From: Kallotenue papyrolyticum
GTDB lineage: Bacteria > Chloroflexota > Chloroflexia > Chloroflexales > Kallotenuaceae
DNA length: 64,000 nt
Reading direction: 5' to 3'
Assembly: GCF_000526415.1 (NCBI RefSeq)
Contig: NZ_JAGA01000002.1
Coordinates: 2,286,001-2,350,000 of the forward strand
Shown here: positions 8,605 to 16,998 of the stretch, piece by piece
How the letters are laid out: each line of letters starts with the position of its first letter
Position numbering within the stretch: position 1 is the first letter of the stretch
Made by a program: the position numbers and the translations under genes
Notes under the pieces: generated by a model
Database searches by the model: none
The model's input: the letters and a program-made list of their open reading frames with translations, nothing else
What the model was told of the DNA's origin: nothing

Positions 8605-9579
8605 GTGGATGATAGGCAACCAGGCGTGATCGTGACGCACAACCTGGCCGAGCCGCTGCGTGAGCGGCTGCAGGATCTGGCGCCACAGGTAACACTGCTG
8701 GTGGTCGATCGCGAGGGCCGGCCGGTGGCCGACGCCGATCTGCGGCAGGCCACCGTGTTGCTGCGTGATGGACTCTCCGCCGCGGGCTACGAGCGTGTGC
8801 TGAGCGCCGCAGCGGGGCTGCGGTGGATCCATAGCGCCAGCGCGGGCGTAGAGCATCTGCTGGACCGGCGCCTGCAGCAGCGGGGCATCTGCCTGACCAA
8901 TTCGGCGGGTGTGTATGCTGTGCCGATCGCCGAATGGGTTATGTTCGCGCTGCTGATGATTGTCAAGCATGGGCCGACGCTGGTGCAGATGCAGCGCGAA
9001 CGGCGCTGGAGCGGCGCGCCGCCAAGTGATGAACTGAGCGGCAAAACCCTGACCATCTTCGGCGCAGGCGGGATTGGACGCGAGATTGCACAGCGCGCGG
9101 CGGCCTTTGCGATGCGCGTCTGGGCCATCAACCGCAGCGGCCGTCCGGTGCCGCACGCCGAACGCGTGATCAGCGGCGCGGACTGGCGCGAGGCGCTGCG
9201 CGCAACCGATCTGCTGGTGATCGCCGCGCCGCTGACGGCGGCGACCCAGGGCGCGATCGGCGCGCGCGAACTGGCGTTGCTGCCGGCGCATGCCTGGCTG
9301 ATCAATGTCGCGCGCGGTGCGATCGTGGATGAGGCCGCGCTGATCGAGGCGCTGCAACAGGGGCGTCTCGGCGGCGCCGCGCTGGACGTGTTTCGCGAGG
9401 AGCCGCTGCCGCCCGATAGCCCCTTCTGGACGTTGCCCAACGTGATCATCTCGCCGCACCATTCCGGCTCGTCGCCGCGCTCAACCGAGCGCATGCTCGA
9501 TCTGTTTGTGGAAAATCTGCGCCGCTGGCTGGCGGACGAGCCGCTGCGCAACCTGGTGGATTTCGAGGCGGGCTACTGA
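8605..9579 (+). CDS. D-2-hydroxyacid dehydrogenase family protein
   Basis: A 324-residue D-isomer-specific 2-hydroxyacid dehydrogenase. It has the NAD-binding motif FGAGGIGREIA, the arginine segment NVARGAIVDEAAL, the glutamate in ALDVFREEPLP and the catalytic histidine in SPHHSG. It reduces a 2-oxoacid or oxidises a 2-hydroxyacid with NAD(P)H in the cytosol; the substrate is not evident. GTG 8605 is preferred as start because GGAGGG lies 8-10 nt upstream and the earlier in-frame ATGs fall inside the divergent kinase gene. Confidence 0.87.
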   Translation: MDDRQPGVIVTHNLAEPLRERLQDLAPQVTLLVVDREGRPVADADLRQATVLLRDGLSAAGYERVLSAAAGLRWIHSASAGVEHLLDRRLQQRGICLTNSAGVYAVPIAEWVMFALLMIVKHGPTLVQMQRERRWSGAPPSDELSGKTLTIFGAGGIGREIAQRAAAFAMRVWAINRSGRPVPHAERVISGADWREALRATDLLVIAAPLTAATQGAIGARELALLPAHAWLINVARGAIVDEAALIEALQQGRLGGAALDVFREEPLPPDSPFWTLPNVIISPHHSGSSPRSTERMLDLFVENLRRWLADEPLRNLVDFEAGY

Positions 9580-9601
9580 TGGCGTTGAAAGGAACCCGGC
9601 C

Positions 9602-9862
9602 ATGAACCGTATGTTGTTGGGTGGCATCGCCAGCGTTACGCTGGGTGTACTGATCGGCGCGCTGGTACGGCGACTGGCCGCCTCGTCGGCGACGCGCCCG
9701 GCCGACCGATGCGCGCCGGCTACCGGCGTCGATCCCCAGATGGTAGTGCCGGCGCGCGAGGTCGATCCCCAGATGGTGGTGCCGGCGCGCGAGGTCGATC
9801 CGCGCATGGTGATCAGGCCGTGCCCGTCCGATGATGGTGCGCGGTCATCGGGCGTGGCCTAG
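9602..9862 (+). CDS. small membrane-anchored protein with tandem VDPQMVVPARE repeats
   Basis: An 86-residue protein of unknown function. It starts MNRMLLGGIASVTLGVLIGALV, a single membrane helix or uncleaved signal, followed by a tail with two exact 11-residue repeats VDPQMVVPARE and a third partial one (VDPRMVI). The repeats are encoded by 33-bp DNA units at 9728-9814. The stop codon overlaps that of the convergent TPR gene by 4 nt. AAAGGAACC precedes the ATG. Confidence 0.6.
   Translation: MNRMLLGGIASVTLGVLIGALVRRLAASSATRPADRCAPATGVDPQMVVPAREVDPQMVVPAREVDPRMVIRPCPSDDGARSSGVA
9728..9814 (+). repeat. 33-bp in-frame tandem repeat (2.6 units)
   Basis: Units at 9728-9760 and 9761-9793 differ at one base (GTAGTG against GTGGTG); a third diverging partial unit ends at 9814. 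Each encodes VDPQMVVPARE. Confidence 0.9.
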
Positions 9863-10725
9863 CCGCCGACGGCGCTGCGCCAGGCATGCTGGGCATAGCG
9901 TCCGTGGGGATCGAGTTCGACGCTGCGCCGGAAGTAGGCGGTGCCCGACCGGCCGTGCGCGACGTACAGCCGGCCAAGATGGTACAGCAGTTCGGCCTGT
10001 TGCGCGCGCGGACAGCGACGCAGCCCAGCTTCGATGCGATCCAGGGTACGCAGCGACTCGGCGTGCGCGCCCAGCTCCAGCAGTGCTTCGGCCAGAATGA
10101 TCAGCAGCGGCAGCGCCTGGCGCGGTGCCAGCCGTTCGGGCGCTGCGCGCAGAACGATCGCGCGCGCCAGTGCCGCATCGCGCTCGCCATGCAAGGCCAG
10201 CCAGGCGCGTTGCTGCGCCAGCGCCGGCGTGAGCTGTTCCGGGATGGTTGGCATGTCCTTGCGGACCGCAGGCTGGCGTGCGTCAGGCTGAGCCTGACTC
10301 AGCAGCAGCGCCGCCAGCGCGCTCTGCAGCGCCTCATCGGTGGGATGGAGGGCCAGTGCACGTCGGAGTGTGGCCTCGGCGGCAGAATCATCGCCGCGGC
10401 GCAGGTGGCTCTGCGCCAGCAGCAGCAAGCCGTCCGGCGACCAGGGGTTGAGGCGCAGCGCCTGACGTGCCAGCCAGGCGGCGCTGGCATACGCCCCCTG
10501 CTCCAGCCGGCGCGCTGCCAGGGCCAGCAGTATCAGCCGCAGCCCGAAAAACGCGGCAATGACCAGCGCCGGCAGCCCCAGCGCTACCGGAAAATGGGTA
10601 AGGGCGCCGACCAGCAGCACGCTCAGCAACAGTGCTGCTTCCGGAATGGTCAGCAACAGCTGCCGCACGCCCATGCGCCAGTCGGCGAAAGCAACGTGTG
10701 GGGAGCGCTCACGACGTAATGCCAT
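9859..10725 (-). CDS. TPR-repeat membrane protein
   Basis: A 288-residue protein starting MALRRERSPHVAFADWR. Two hydrophobic segments at about 25-75 (IPEAALLLSVLLVGALT and LGLPALVIAAFFGLRLIL) are followed by helical repeats with TPR character, such as ASAAWLARQALRLNPWSPDGL and DDSAAEATLRRALALHPTDEAL. TPR arrays mediate protein-protein contacts; no enzymatic motif is seen. ATG 10725 follows GAGGTAGCT and was preferred over an upstream ATG at 10767. It is divergent from the glycosyltransferase gene. Confidence 0.75.
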   Translation of the reverse strand: MALRRERSPHVAFADWRMGVRQLLLTIPEAALLLSVLLVGALTHFPVALGLPALVIAAFFGLRLILLALAARRLEQGAYASAAWLARQALRLNPWSPDGLLLLAQSHLRRGDDSAAEATLRRALALHPTDEALQSALAALLLSQAQPDARQPAVRKDMPTIPEQLTPALAQQRAWLALHGERDAALARAIVLRAAPERLAPRQALPLLIILAEALLELGAHAESLRTLDRIEAGLRRCPRAQQAELLYHLGRLYVAHGRSGTAYFRRSVELDPHGRYAQHAWRSAVGG

Positions 10726-10880
10726 AGCTACCTCGCAAACAGATGTTCGCCTGATTGCTTCCAGCATACGGGCGTCGTGTGACAGGTACGGTCACAACCT
10801 TACTAGGGAGGCTGCCGGCCGCGAGGGCAGGCCGAACCCGGTACAATACGGCGGCCACATCCACAGGAGAGAACGACGCC

Positions 10881-12569
10881 ATGATCGATGGAGGCACAGG
10901 CAGTCAGCGCCGAGCGAGCATCTGGCGACGTGTGGCGGCGCACTGGGGGCTGGCGCCGGCGCTGGCGCTGTTTCTGGCGCTGGCGCTGCCCGGTCTGGCG
11001 CAGCCGGGACTGCACTACGACGAGGCGCTGGAGGGTGGCCTGCCGGCGGTGCAGATCCTGTATGGCGGCGCGATGACGCCACTGAATGGCGTAGCGCTAA
11101 CCATCGGCGGTCGGACGCTGCCGCTGATGGTGCAGAACCATATCGGTGCACTGCAGGCCTACCTGGCCGTACCGTTCGTGGCGCTGGGCGGCGCGACGGC
11201 GACATCGCTACGTCTGATGACGGTGGCCGGCGGGCTGATCACGCTGGTGGCGGTCTATACGCTGGCGGCGCAGCTCTACGGACGGCTGGCCGCCGGCTAT
11301 GCCGCACTGTGGCTGGCCACGTTTGCCTCGTTTGTGTTCTGGACGCGTCAGGGCGTGTTTGTTACCTCGCTGGCGCTCTGTTTTGCGATGTGCGCGCTGG
11401 CGCTGGGCGTAGCTTGGTGGCGCACGCGGCGTGCTTGGCTGGCCGCGTGCGCCGGGCTATGCATGGGCCTGGCGGTCTATGCCAAGCTCAATGCGCTGTG
11501 GCTACTCAACGGCGTGCTGCTCTGGCTGGCGCTCTGGGCGGGCGCGACATGGCTGCGCCGCAGGCCGGGGCAGACGATGCAGCCCGCTGGCCGCCGGCGC
11601 CGCGGGACGAGCGCGCTGCCCCTGGCGTTTCTCGGCTTCGGGGCGGGGGTCTGGCCGCTGATCGCCTATAACCTGCTGTCCGGCGGGGCTACGCTGCGCA
11701 CGGTGGAACAGAGCGCCGCCGCCGGAACCTACCTGGGCGTGGACAATGCACAGATCGCGCAGAACCTGCGCACCCGGCTTGCGCAGGTCGCCGACGTGCT
11801 GCGCTCCGGCGATCACCTGTGGTATCTTGGCGGCGTCTTTCCCAGCCGGCTGGCGGTTGGCGCCGTGCTGCTGGCGCTGATTGTGACGTTGCTGATCGGC
11901 CTGCGGCGCAGGAGCGCGCGCCTGCTGTTTGTGCCGTGGCTCGGCCTGATGGTGATCGCCCAGAGCTGTTTTACCATCTCGGCGCTGTGGCCAACGCACT
12001 TCGCCATCGCCACGCCGCTGCCGGCGCTGCTGCTCGGTATCGCGCTGAGCCAGCTGGCCGCCGCGCTGCGGCGCCGGCGGCGCGGGCGGCTGCGTCGGGC
12101 GGGACTGGCGCTGCTCGGCGCGTTCGGCGTGGCGCTGCTTGCCGATCAAAGCCTGAGCAGCATGCGCTACCTGCGCGCGGTGCTGACCACTGGCGGTGAG
12201 TCCTTCCACTCCGCCGCGATCTACGATCTCAACGCGGCGCTGGCCGCCCACCGCGAGCCGATCATTGCGCTGGACTGGGGCATCGCCGCGCAACTGGCCT
12301 ATTTCAGCGGCGGGCAGCGGTCGGTAGAGGAGTTGTACGGCTACGAGCCAAGCGCGAGCGACGCCTTTCGTGCGGCGCTGCGTGCGCGCTTCGGCGCGCC
12401 GTATCTGTACATCACGCATGCCGAGCGGCAGGAGGCGTTTCCGCGCCGCGCCGCGTTTCTCGAAACGGTGGCCGCCGCCGGGTATTGGGCCGAGCGCGTG
12501 GCGACCATCCCCGATGCGCGCGGCGTACCGATCTTCGAGGTCTGGCGCGTTCGGCTGCCCGGTAGTTGA
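10881..12569 (+). CDS. multispanning glycosyltransferase-like protein (PMT/ArnT superfamily type)
   Basis: A 562-residue integral membrane protein with a dozen or so hydrophobic helices and a soluble C-terminal part. The first extracytoplasmic loop has HYDEALEGG, the acidic motif placed as in GT-C fold enzymes (ArnT, PMT, RgtA). Such enzymes transfer a sugar from a polyprenyl-phosphate donor to a lipid, glycan or protein outside the membrane. ATG 10881 follows AGGAGAG; the frame is open upstream. Neighbouring secreted glycosidases suggest a role in surface glycans. Confidence 0.75.
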   Translation: MIDGGTGSQRRASIWRRVAAHWGLAPALALFLALALPGLAQPGLHYDEALEGGLPAVQILYGGAMTPLNGVALTIGGRTLPLMVQNHIGALQAYLAVPFVALGGATATSLRLMTVAGGLITLVAVYTLAAQLYGRLAAGYAALWLATFASFVFWTRQGVFVTSLALCFAMCALALGVAWWRTRRAWLAACAGLCMGLAVYAKLNALWLLNGVLLWLALWAGATWLRRRPGQTMQPAGRRRRGTSALPLAFLGFGAGVWPLIAYNLLSGGATLRTVEQSAAAGTYLGVDNAQIAQNLRTRLAQVADVLRSGDHLWYLGGVFPSRLAVGAVLLALIVTLLIGLRRRSARLLFVPWLGLMVIAQSCFTISALWPTHFAIATPLPALLLGIALSQLAAALRRRRRGRLRRAGLALLGAFGVALLADQSLSSMRYLRAVLTTGGESFHSAAIYDLNAALAAHREPIIALDWGIAAQLAYFSGGQRSVEELYGYEPSASDAFRAALRARFGAPYLYITHAERQEAFPRRAAFLETVAAAGYWAERVATIPDARGVPIFEVWRVRLPGS

Positions 12570-12597
12570 GCGCCGACGTGGCGTGCTCCTCCGGTAA

Positions 12598-12628
12598 CAG
12601 CCGCCACCCGCTCACCGGGCGGCGGCTG
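12598..12628. terminator. hairpin between convergent genes
   Basis: A 13-bp GC-rich stem with one mismatch (CAGCCGCCACCCG against its partner) and a 5-nt loop lies between the convergent glycosyltransferase and glycosidase genes. There is no clear T run. It is a plausible two-way terminator. Confidence 0.55.
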
Positions 12629-12643
12629 TGTCGTACCTGGGGC

Positions 12644-14632
12644 CTAACGCGGCCAGGCGTGATAGGTGGTGAAGAGCTGGCGGCCCAGCAGCCCAAGCTG
12701 AATCTCATAGGGCGTGCCGGCGTTCTCGGGGAAGTATTCGAAGCGGTTGCGCTCGAAGTACTGCACCAGCCGGCCCTGCTCCTCATACGCCTCCGAGAGG
12801 GGCATGCCGAAGATCGCCAGCCCGCCGCGTTGCTCCCAGTAGGCGCGGAAGGGTGGGCAGAGGCGGTGGCCGGTCTCCGGGAAGAAGAGACATTCCGGCG
12901 GCGCGTCGGGCTGTTTGGGCAGCGTATTCCAGTCGATCCCCTGCGCGCGCAGCAGATCATCGCCCAGGCGTCCGAGCTGGACCTCGTAGGGCGTGCCGGC
13001 ATGTTCGGGGAAGTATTCGAAGCGGTTGCGCTCGAAGTACTGGGTCAGACGCTGTTTGTTGGTGCCCGGATCGCTCTCCTTAAGCTGATCCGAGATCGGA
13101 TAGCCGAACTGGGCCAGCCCGCCGTTGCGCTGCCAAAAGCCGGCAAACGGCGCTGCCAGACGGTGGCCGGTTTCGCGGAAGAGCTGCCCGCTCTGCGTGC
13201 GGTCGCTGCCCCATTCAACGTACATCGGTGTGCCGATGTAGGGCAGCTCCACCGTCACGGCGCCATCGGTCTGCACGATCGCCAGCAGCTTGCCGTCCCA
13301 GCGCCGGACGCGCGCCTCCTGACAGGCACAGTCGATGGTCATGCGCGGCGGGGTCTCCCCGTTGATGCGCCATAGCACTACCGCGCCGCGACTGCCGCCG
13401 TTGAAGCGGTAGGCGAAGGTGCCCGGCATGGCCGGGTGATCGCCGTTGGCCAGCACACTCTCGAAGCGCATGCCCTGCAGGATCGAGGTCATGGTGCGGT
13501 AGGCCGCGAAGCTCGGCTTGCGCAGATCGCCGCGCTGGGGATCGAGCGGATAGGTGCGCCGCAACAGGCCGAAGTGGAACTCGACTTCGCGGTTGTTGTA
13601 GATCGGTCGCTCGTAGGGCGCGTTGGGATGGGTGTCGTTGCGTAGATCGTACCAGAAGATGCGCTCGACGGTAGGATGCGCCATCGCCAGCAGGTACATG
13701 CGCACCATGAAGTTGGCCTGATCATCCTCGCTCACGCCGTAGAAGCCCTGGTAGGAGGACCAGCCCACCTCGGTGATCCACACCGGCTTGCTGCCGAACT
13801 CGCGCAGCAGAGCATCCACCTGCCGCAGCTCGGCCTCAAAATCCATGGTGCGGTCGCGTCGCCAGGAGGCGGCCTCTGGCGGACCAGGGCTGTAGGGGTG
13901 AATGCCCAGGATATCGAAGCTGTTCCAGCCGCCGGCTTCATACAGCAGCCGGAGATAGGTGGGAATGTCGTAGTCCTGCTCGGTGGGCAGCTCGCTCCAG
14001 ATGCTGGTGATGCCGCCCAGCACGATCACCGCCTCAGGATCGGCGGCTTTGGCCGCGGCGCGCGCCACGTCTAGCACGCGCACATAATCCTTAATCGTGT
14101 ACAGACCACTTTCATAGCCCGATTTGCGCAGATTGGGCTCGTTCCAGATCTCCCAGTATTTGATCTGGCCGCGGTCGCGTCCGTAGCGTGCCACGACTTG
14201 ATAGACATAATCGCCCCAGTCGCCGATCCACTCGTCGAGGGCGGGGTTCTTGCTCTTGAACCAGGCCGGATTGTAGGCCAGCAGGCCCAGCACATTGATG
14301 CCGGCGCGACTCATGCGTTCAATGGCGCGGTCGTAGTTGTAGAAGCCGCTGCCGTCGCCGCTCCACAGGTAGGGGCCGCCCTTGGTGCGCTGCAGCTTGT
14401 CCCAACTGATCTCTTCGCGCGCCCACTGGATGCCGGCTTCGCGCATGAGCGCTACCGCCGCGTCCTGCTCATCCTCGCGCACGCGGTTGGCCAGGTGCGC
14501 GTTGATGCCGAAGGGCATGCTTTTATCGATCGTTCGCGCCGCGTACGCAGCGGGAACGGAGGGGCTCAGCGGTAACACTGCGGGGGCGAACAGTGCCACC
14601 ATGAGCAGAGGGAGCAGTCGTCGCATGTGCAT
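12644..14632 (-). CDS. secreted TIM-barrel glycoside hydrolase with two C-terminal YFERNRFEYFPE-type repeats
   Basis: A 662-residue protein with a Sec signal peptide (MHMRRLLPLLMVALFAPAVL, Ala-rich cleavage site near 30). The catalytic domain is a (beta/alpha)8 barrel of the GH-A clan: acid/base Glu165 in EIWNEPN and nucleophile Glu288 in WITEVGWSS. The GH family (GH5, GH39 or similar) cannot be fixed by eye. The C-terminus has two copies of a roughly 75-residue module: ETGHRLxxPFxxxW, GGLxxFGxPxS, QYFERNRFEYFPE, GTPYEvQLGxLG. It probably attacks extracellular or own-envelope polysaccharide. Confidence 0.85.
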   Translation of the reverse strand: MHMRRLLPLLMVALFAPAVLPLSPSVPAAYAARTIDKSMPFGINAHLANRVREDEQDAAVALMREAGIQWAREEISWDKLQRTKGGPYLWSGDGSGFYNYDRAIERMSRAGINVLGLLAYNPAWFKSKNPALDEWIGDWGDYVYQVVARYGRDRGQIKYWEIWNEPNLRKSGYESGLYTIKDYVRVLDVARAAAKAADPEAVIVLGGITSIWSELPTEQDYDIPTYLRLLYEAGGWNSFDILGIHPYSPGPPEAASWRRDRTMDFEAELRQVDALLREFGSKPVWITEVGWSSYQGFYGVSEDDQANFMVRMYLLAMAHPTVERIFWYDLRNDTHPNAPYERPIYNNREVEFHFGLLRRTYPLDPQRGDLRKPSFAAYRTMTSILQGMRFESVLANGDHPAMPGTFAYRFNGGSRGAVVLWRINGETPPRMTIDCACQEARVRRWDGKLLAIVQTDGAVTVELPYIGTPMYVEWGSDRTQSGQLFRETGHRLAAPFAGFWQRNGGLAQFGYPISDQLKESDPGTNKQRLTQYFERNRFEYFPEHAGTPYEVQLGRLGDDLLRAQGIDWNTLPKQPDAPPECLFFPETGHRLCPPFRAYWEQRGGLAIFGMPLSEAYEEQGRLVQYFERNRFEYFPENAGTPYEIQLGLLGRQLFTTYHAWPR

Positions 14633-14692
14633 CGTTGATAGCCTTCCTCTGTTCGATGATGTCTGACCAGGATATGGCAGCGATCTGCCGAC

Positions 14693-16996
14693 TCAGCGGT
14701 CGGCCTGTTCCCAGGGAGCCGCGCCGTAACGCCAGCGATAGTAGTGCTGGCCGACGTTGCCCATCTCGACCTGGTAGTCGCGCGGGTTGGCGGGCGTGTA
14801 GGTCAGCACGCGTCGTTCGAACAACTGCGTCAGCACCCACGTCTCGACGCCGCCGACGCGCGCGCGCACCCAGTAGGGCTCGCTGATCGGGTAGCCGAAG
14901 GCGAAGAGCCAGTCGTCGGGCTGGGCCTGCATGAAGCGCCAGAAGACCGCGGGGAGGTTGTGTCCCAGCGTTGCTTCATAGCGCGCGATGCGGGTTTCGG
15001 GGCGTGCCAACGTGGAATCGGCGCCGGGCGTGCCGTTGGCATCCAGCGTGGCGATCACCTCCTGGCCGCTGCGCTCGGGCGCGCGCCGGTCGTTGTTCAA
15101 CGAGGCGACGGCGCCAAAGGCGCGGTAGGAGGGCGCCGGGTTGTCTGCCGGATCGCCGGCGATCGGGATCTCCGCCGGCGCGCGCGGCTCGAAGCGGGCG
15201 TCGCCGACCTGGAGCTGGCCGCTGACCAGCTCCTTAACCAGCAGGCCGTTGGTGACAAACCAGCGATCAGCGCGGTTGCCCTCCGGTCGGCTGATCTCCA
15301 TACGCGCCTTATCGTAGTATTCCACCAGTCGCTCGCCGCCGGGACTCTCCTGGTAGGGCTCGACGGTGGTGCGCCAGGGCGCTGGTCCCCAAAGCCACGA
15401 GCGCTGCGCGCTGCCCTGCTGCACCGGCAGATCGGCGCGCCGCCAGACCTGCACGGTAGCCGGGTCGGAGCGCAGGCGGCGCACGCCTAGGCTCTGCACC
15501 TGCACCGGCTGGCCCGGGTTCAGCGTCAGGCGCGCCACGGGACCTTGCTCCACGCCGTTGACCGCTACGCCGGCGCCGTCCGCAACGGGATGCAGCTCGA
15601 CGACGATTGGTCGGTCGGCGCGCACGGTGTAGGCGCGCGCGGCGGCGTCCAGCTCCAGATCGACGGTTGCATCCTGGTAGCGCAGGCCGGTGATGCCATC
15701 GCCACCGATGCGCGCCAGCGGCTGCGGCGCGATCACCAGCGCGTCCAGCGTCAGGCGCAGGCCGTAGTGGCCGGCGTACAACGCCTCGAACCAGGCAGCG
15801 GTATCCCACAGCCGGCCACGATCACCGCTGTCGCCGGTGCCATAGCGCGCGTTGGCGCTGGCGGCGAACTCGACCACCATGCCGCCGGTGCGTTGACTCA
15901 TGGCGCGATAGGCCTCCAGAATGCGCGCCGCATCCTCGGCATAGCCGGCGCGTGCCCGTTCGGGAACGTCCAGCGCGACGATCCAGGGCGCGGCGGCGTC
16001 CAGCATCCAGTCCGGCGGCGTCGGCGTGACTACGCGCTTGACCGCGCGGGGGTAGCCGCCCAGCGTCAGGCGCGTCGGCGTGAGCGGATCGATCTGCTGT
16101 GCCAGCGACTCGTGCAGCGCCGCGAACAGATCGCGATAGCGCCAGCCGTCCTCGGGCGCGATCAGCCCCTCACGCGTGGCCTGCAACACGCCAAAGGTCT
16201 CCAGCAGGTTGACGATGCGTCCGTCGGCCTTTTTCCAGGCAATAGGCCAGGCCTGCCCGGCGCGCCAGTAGCCGCCCTGCGCCTCGCCGCGGTGAAAGCC
16301 GGCACGCAGGCGCGCTGCCAGCTCTTCATAGCGGCGGCCATCGCGTCCAATCCAGCGCTCCAGCTCGGCCATACGTCGGTACGCGCCATAGAACTTGGCG
16401 ATGGCATAGGTGTGCATCACGCTGTTTTCGACTGTATCGAAGTAGCCGTAGGGAAAGATGTCGCGGTCGGGCAGGCCATCGCCGTCGCTGTCGAGCCGTT
16501 CGATCCAGGCAGCGATGGCTTCGAGCGTGGCGATGTTGCGCTGTATAAAGGCGCGATCGCCTGTTTTGGCGGCATAGGTGTAGGCCGCGCTGATCAGATT
16601 GGGCATGGCGTCCCAGGCCTGGCGGTTCTCGCTCCAGCCTTCGGTGATATTGATCGTTTCGGGGACGACGCCATCCGGCCCGGTGCGCTCCAGGAACACC
16701 TGGATGTTGTTGCCGAAGATGGTCATATCGTCCAGCAGGTAGCTGTAGCCGCTGATGGCGTAGTCCAGGTCACGCGCCCAGGTCGTGGTCTGGTAGGCGC
16801 GCTGGCTGGCGCGCAGCACCTGCCGACCGTCGGGCAGGCTGACGATGTTGGCCAGGTAGCCGTTGCGCAAGAGCTGCGCCTCGGTCGTGGCGTCGAAGCG
16901 GCTAGCAGTCATGGTCGTGCGCGTGCCGGCACGCAGGCTCGGCGCGGCCAGGATCAGACTGAGCAGCATGGCAGCCAGGGCGGAACATCGCAGCAC
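14693..16996 (-). CDS. secreted six-hairpin glycosidase-like protein
   Basis: A 767-residue exported protein. The start is GTG 16996, just after the stop of the upstream gene (TGACCGTG), with AAAGGA as ribosome site; it gives a signal peptide VLRCSALAAMLLSLILAAPSL. The N-terminal two thirds look like an (alpha/alpha)6 glucoamylase-type barrel (TTTWARDLDYAISGYSYLL, AWDAMPNLISAAYTYAAKTGD, FPYGYFDTVENSVMHTYAIA). The C-terminus has FGYPISEPYW and LTQLFERRVLTYTPANP, a diverged form of the repeat in the neighbouring glycosidase. Exact sugar specificity is unknown. Confidence 0.75.
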   Translation of the reverse strand: MLRCSALAAMLLSLILAAPSLRAGTRTTMTASRFDATTEAQLLRNGYLANIVSLPDGRQVLRASQRAYQTTTWARDLDYAISGYSYLLDDMTIFGNNIQVFLERTGPDGVVPETINITEGWSENRQAWDAMPNLISAAYTYAAKTGDRAFIQRNIATLEAIAAWIERLDSDGDGLPDRDIFPYGYFDTVENSVMHTYAIAKFYGAYRRMAELERWIGRDGRRYEELAARLRAGFHRGEAQGGYWRAGQAWPIAWKKADGRIVNLLETFGVLQATREGLIAPEDGWRYRDLFAALHESLAQQIDPLTPTRLTLGGYPRAVKRVVTPTPPDWMLDAAAPWIVALDVPERARAGYAEDAARILEAYRAMSQRTGGMVVEFAASANARYGTGDSGDRGRLWDTAAWFEALYAGHYGLRLTLDALVIAPQPLARIGGDGITGLRYQDATVDLELDAAARAYTVRADRPIVVELHPVADGAGVAVNGVEQGPVARLTLNPGQPVQVQSLGVRRLRSDPATVQVWRRADLPVQQGSAQRSWLWGPAPWRTTVEPYQESPGGERLVEYYDKARMEISRPEGNRADRWFVTNGLLVKELVSGQLQVGDARFEPRAPAEIPIAGDPADNPAPSYRAFGAVASLNNDRRAPERSGQEVIATLDANGTPGADSTLARPETRIARYEATLGHNLPAVFWRFMQAQPDDWLFAFGYPISEPYWVRARVGGVETWVLTQLFERRVLTYTPANPRDYQVEMGNVGQHYYRWRYGAAPWEQADR

Positions 16997-16998
16997 GG

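Noticed and set aside
9728-9814. 33-bp repeats as a CRISPR
   Set aside because: The units are contiguous without spacers and encode an in-frame peptide repeat.
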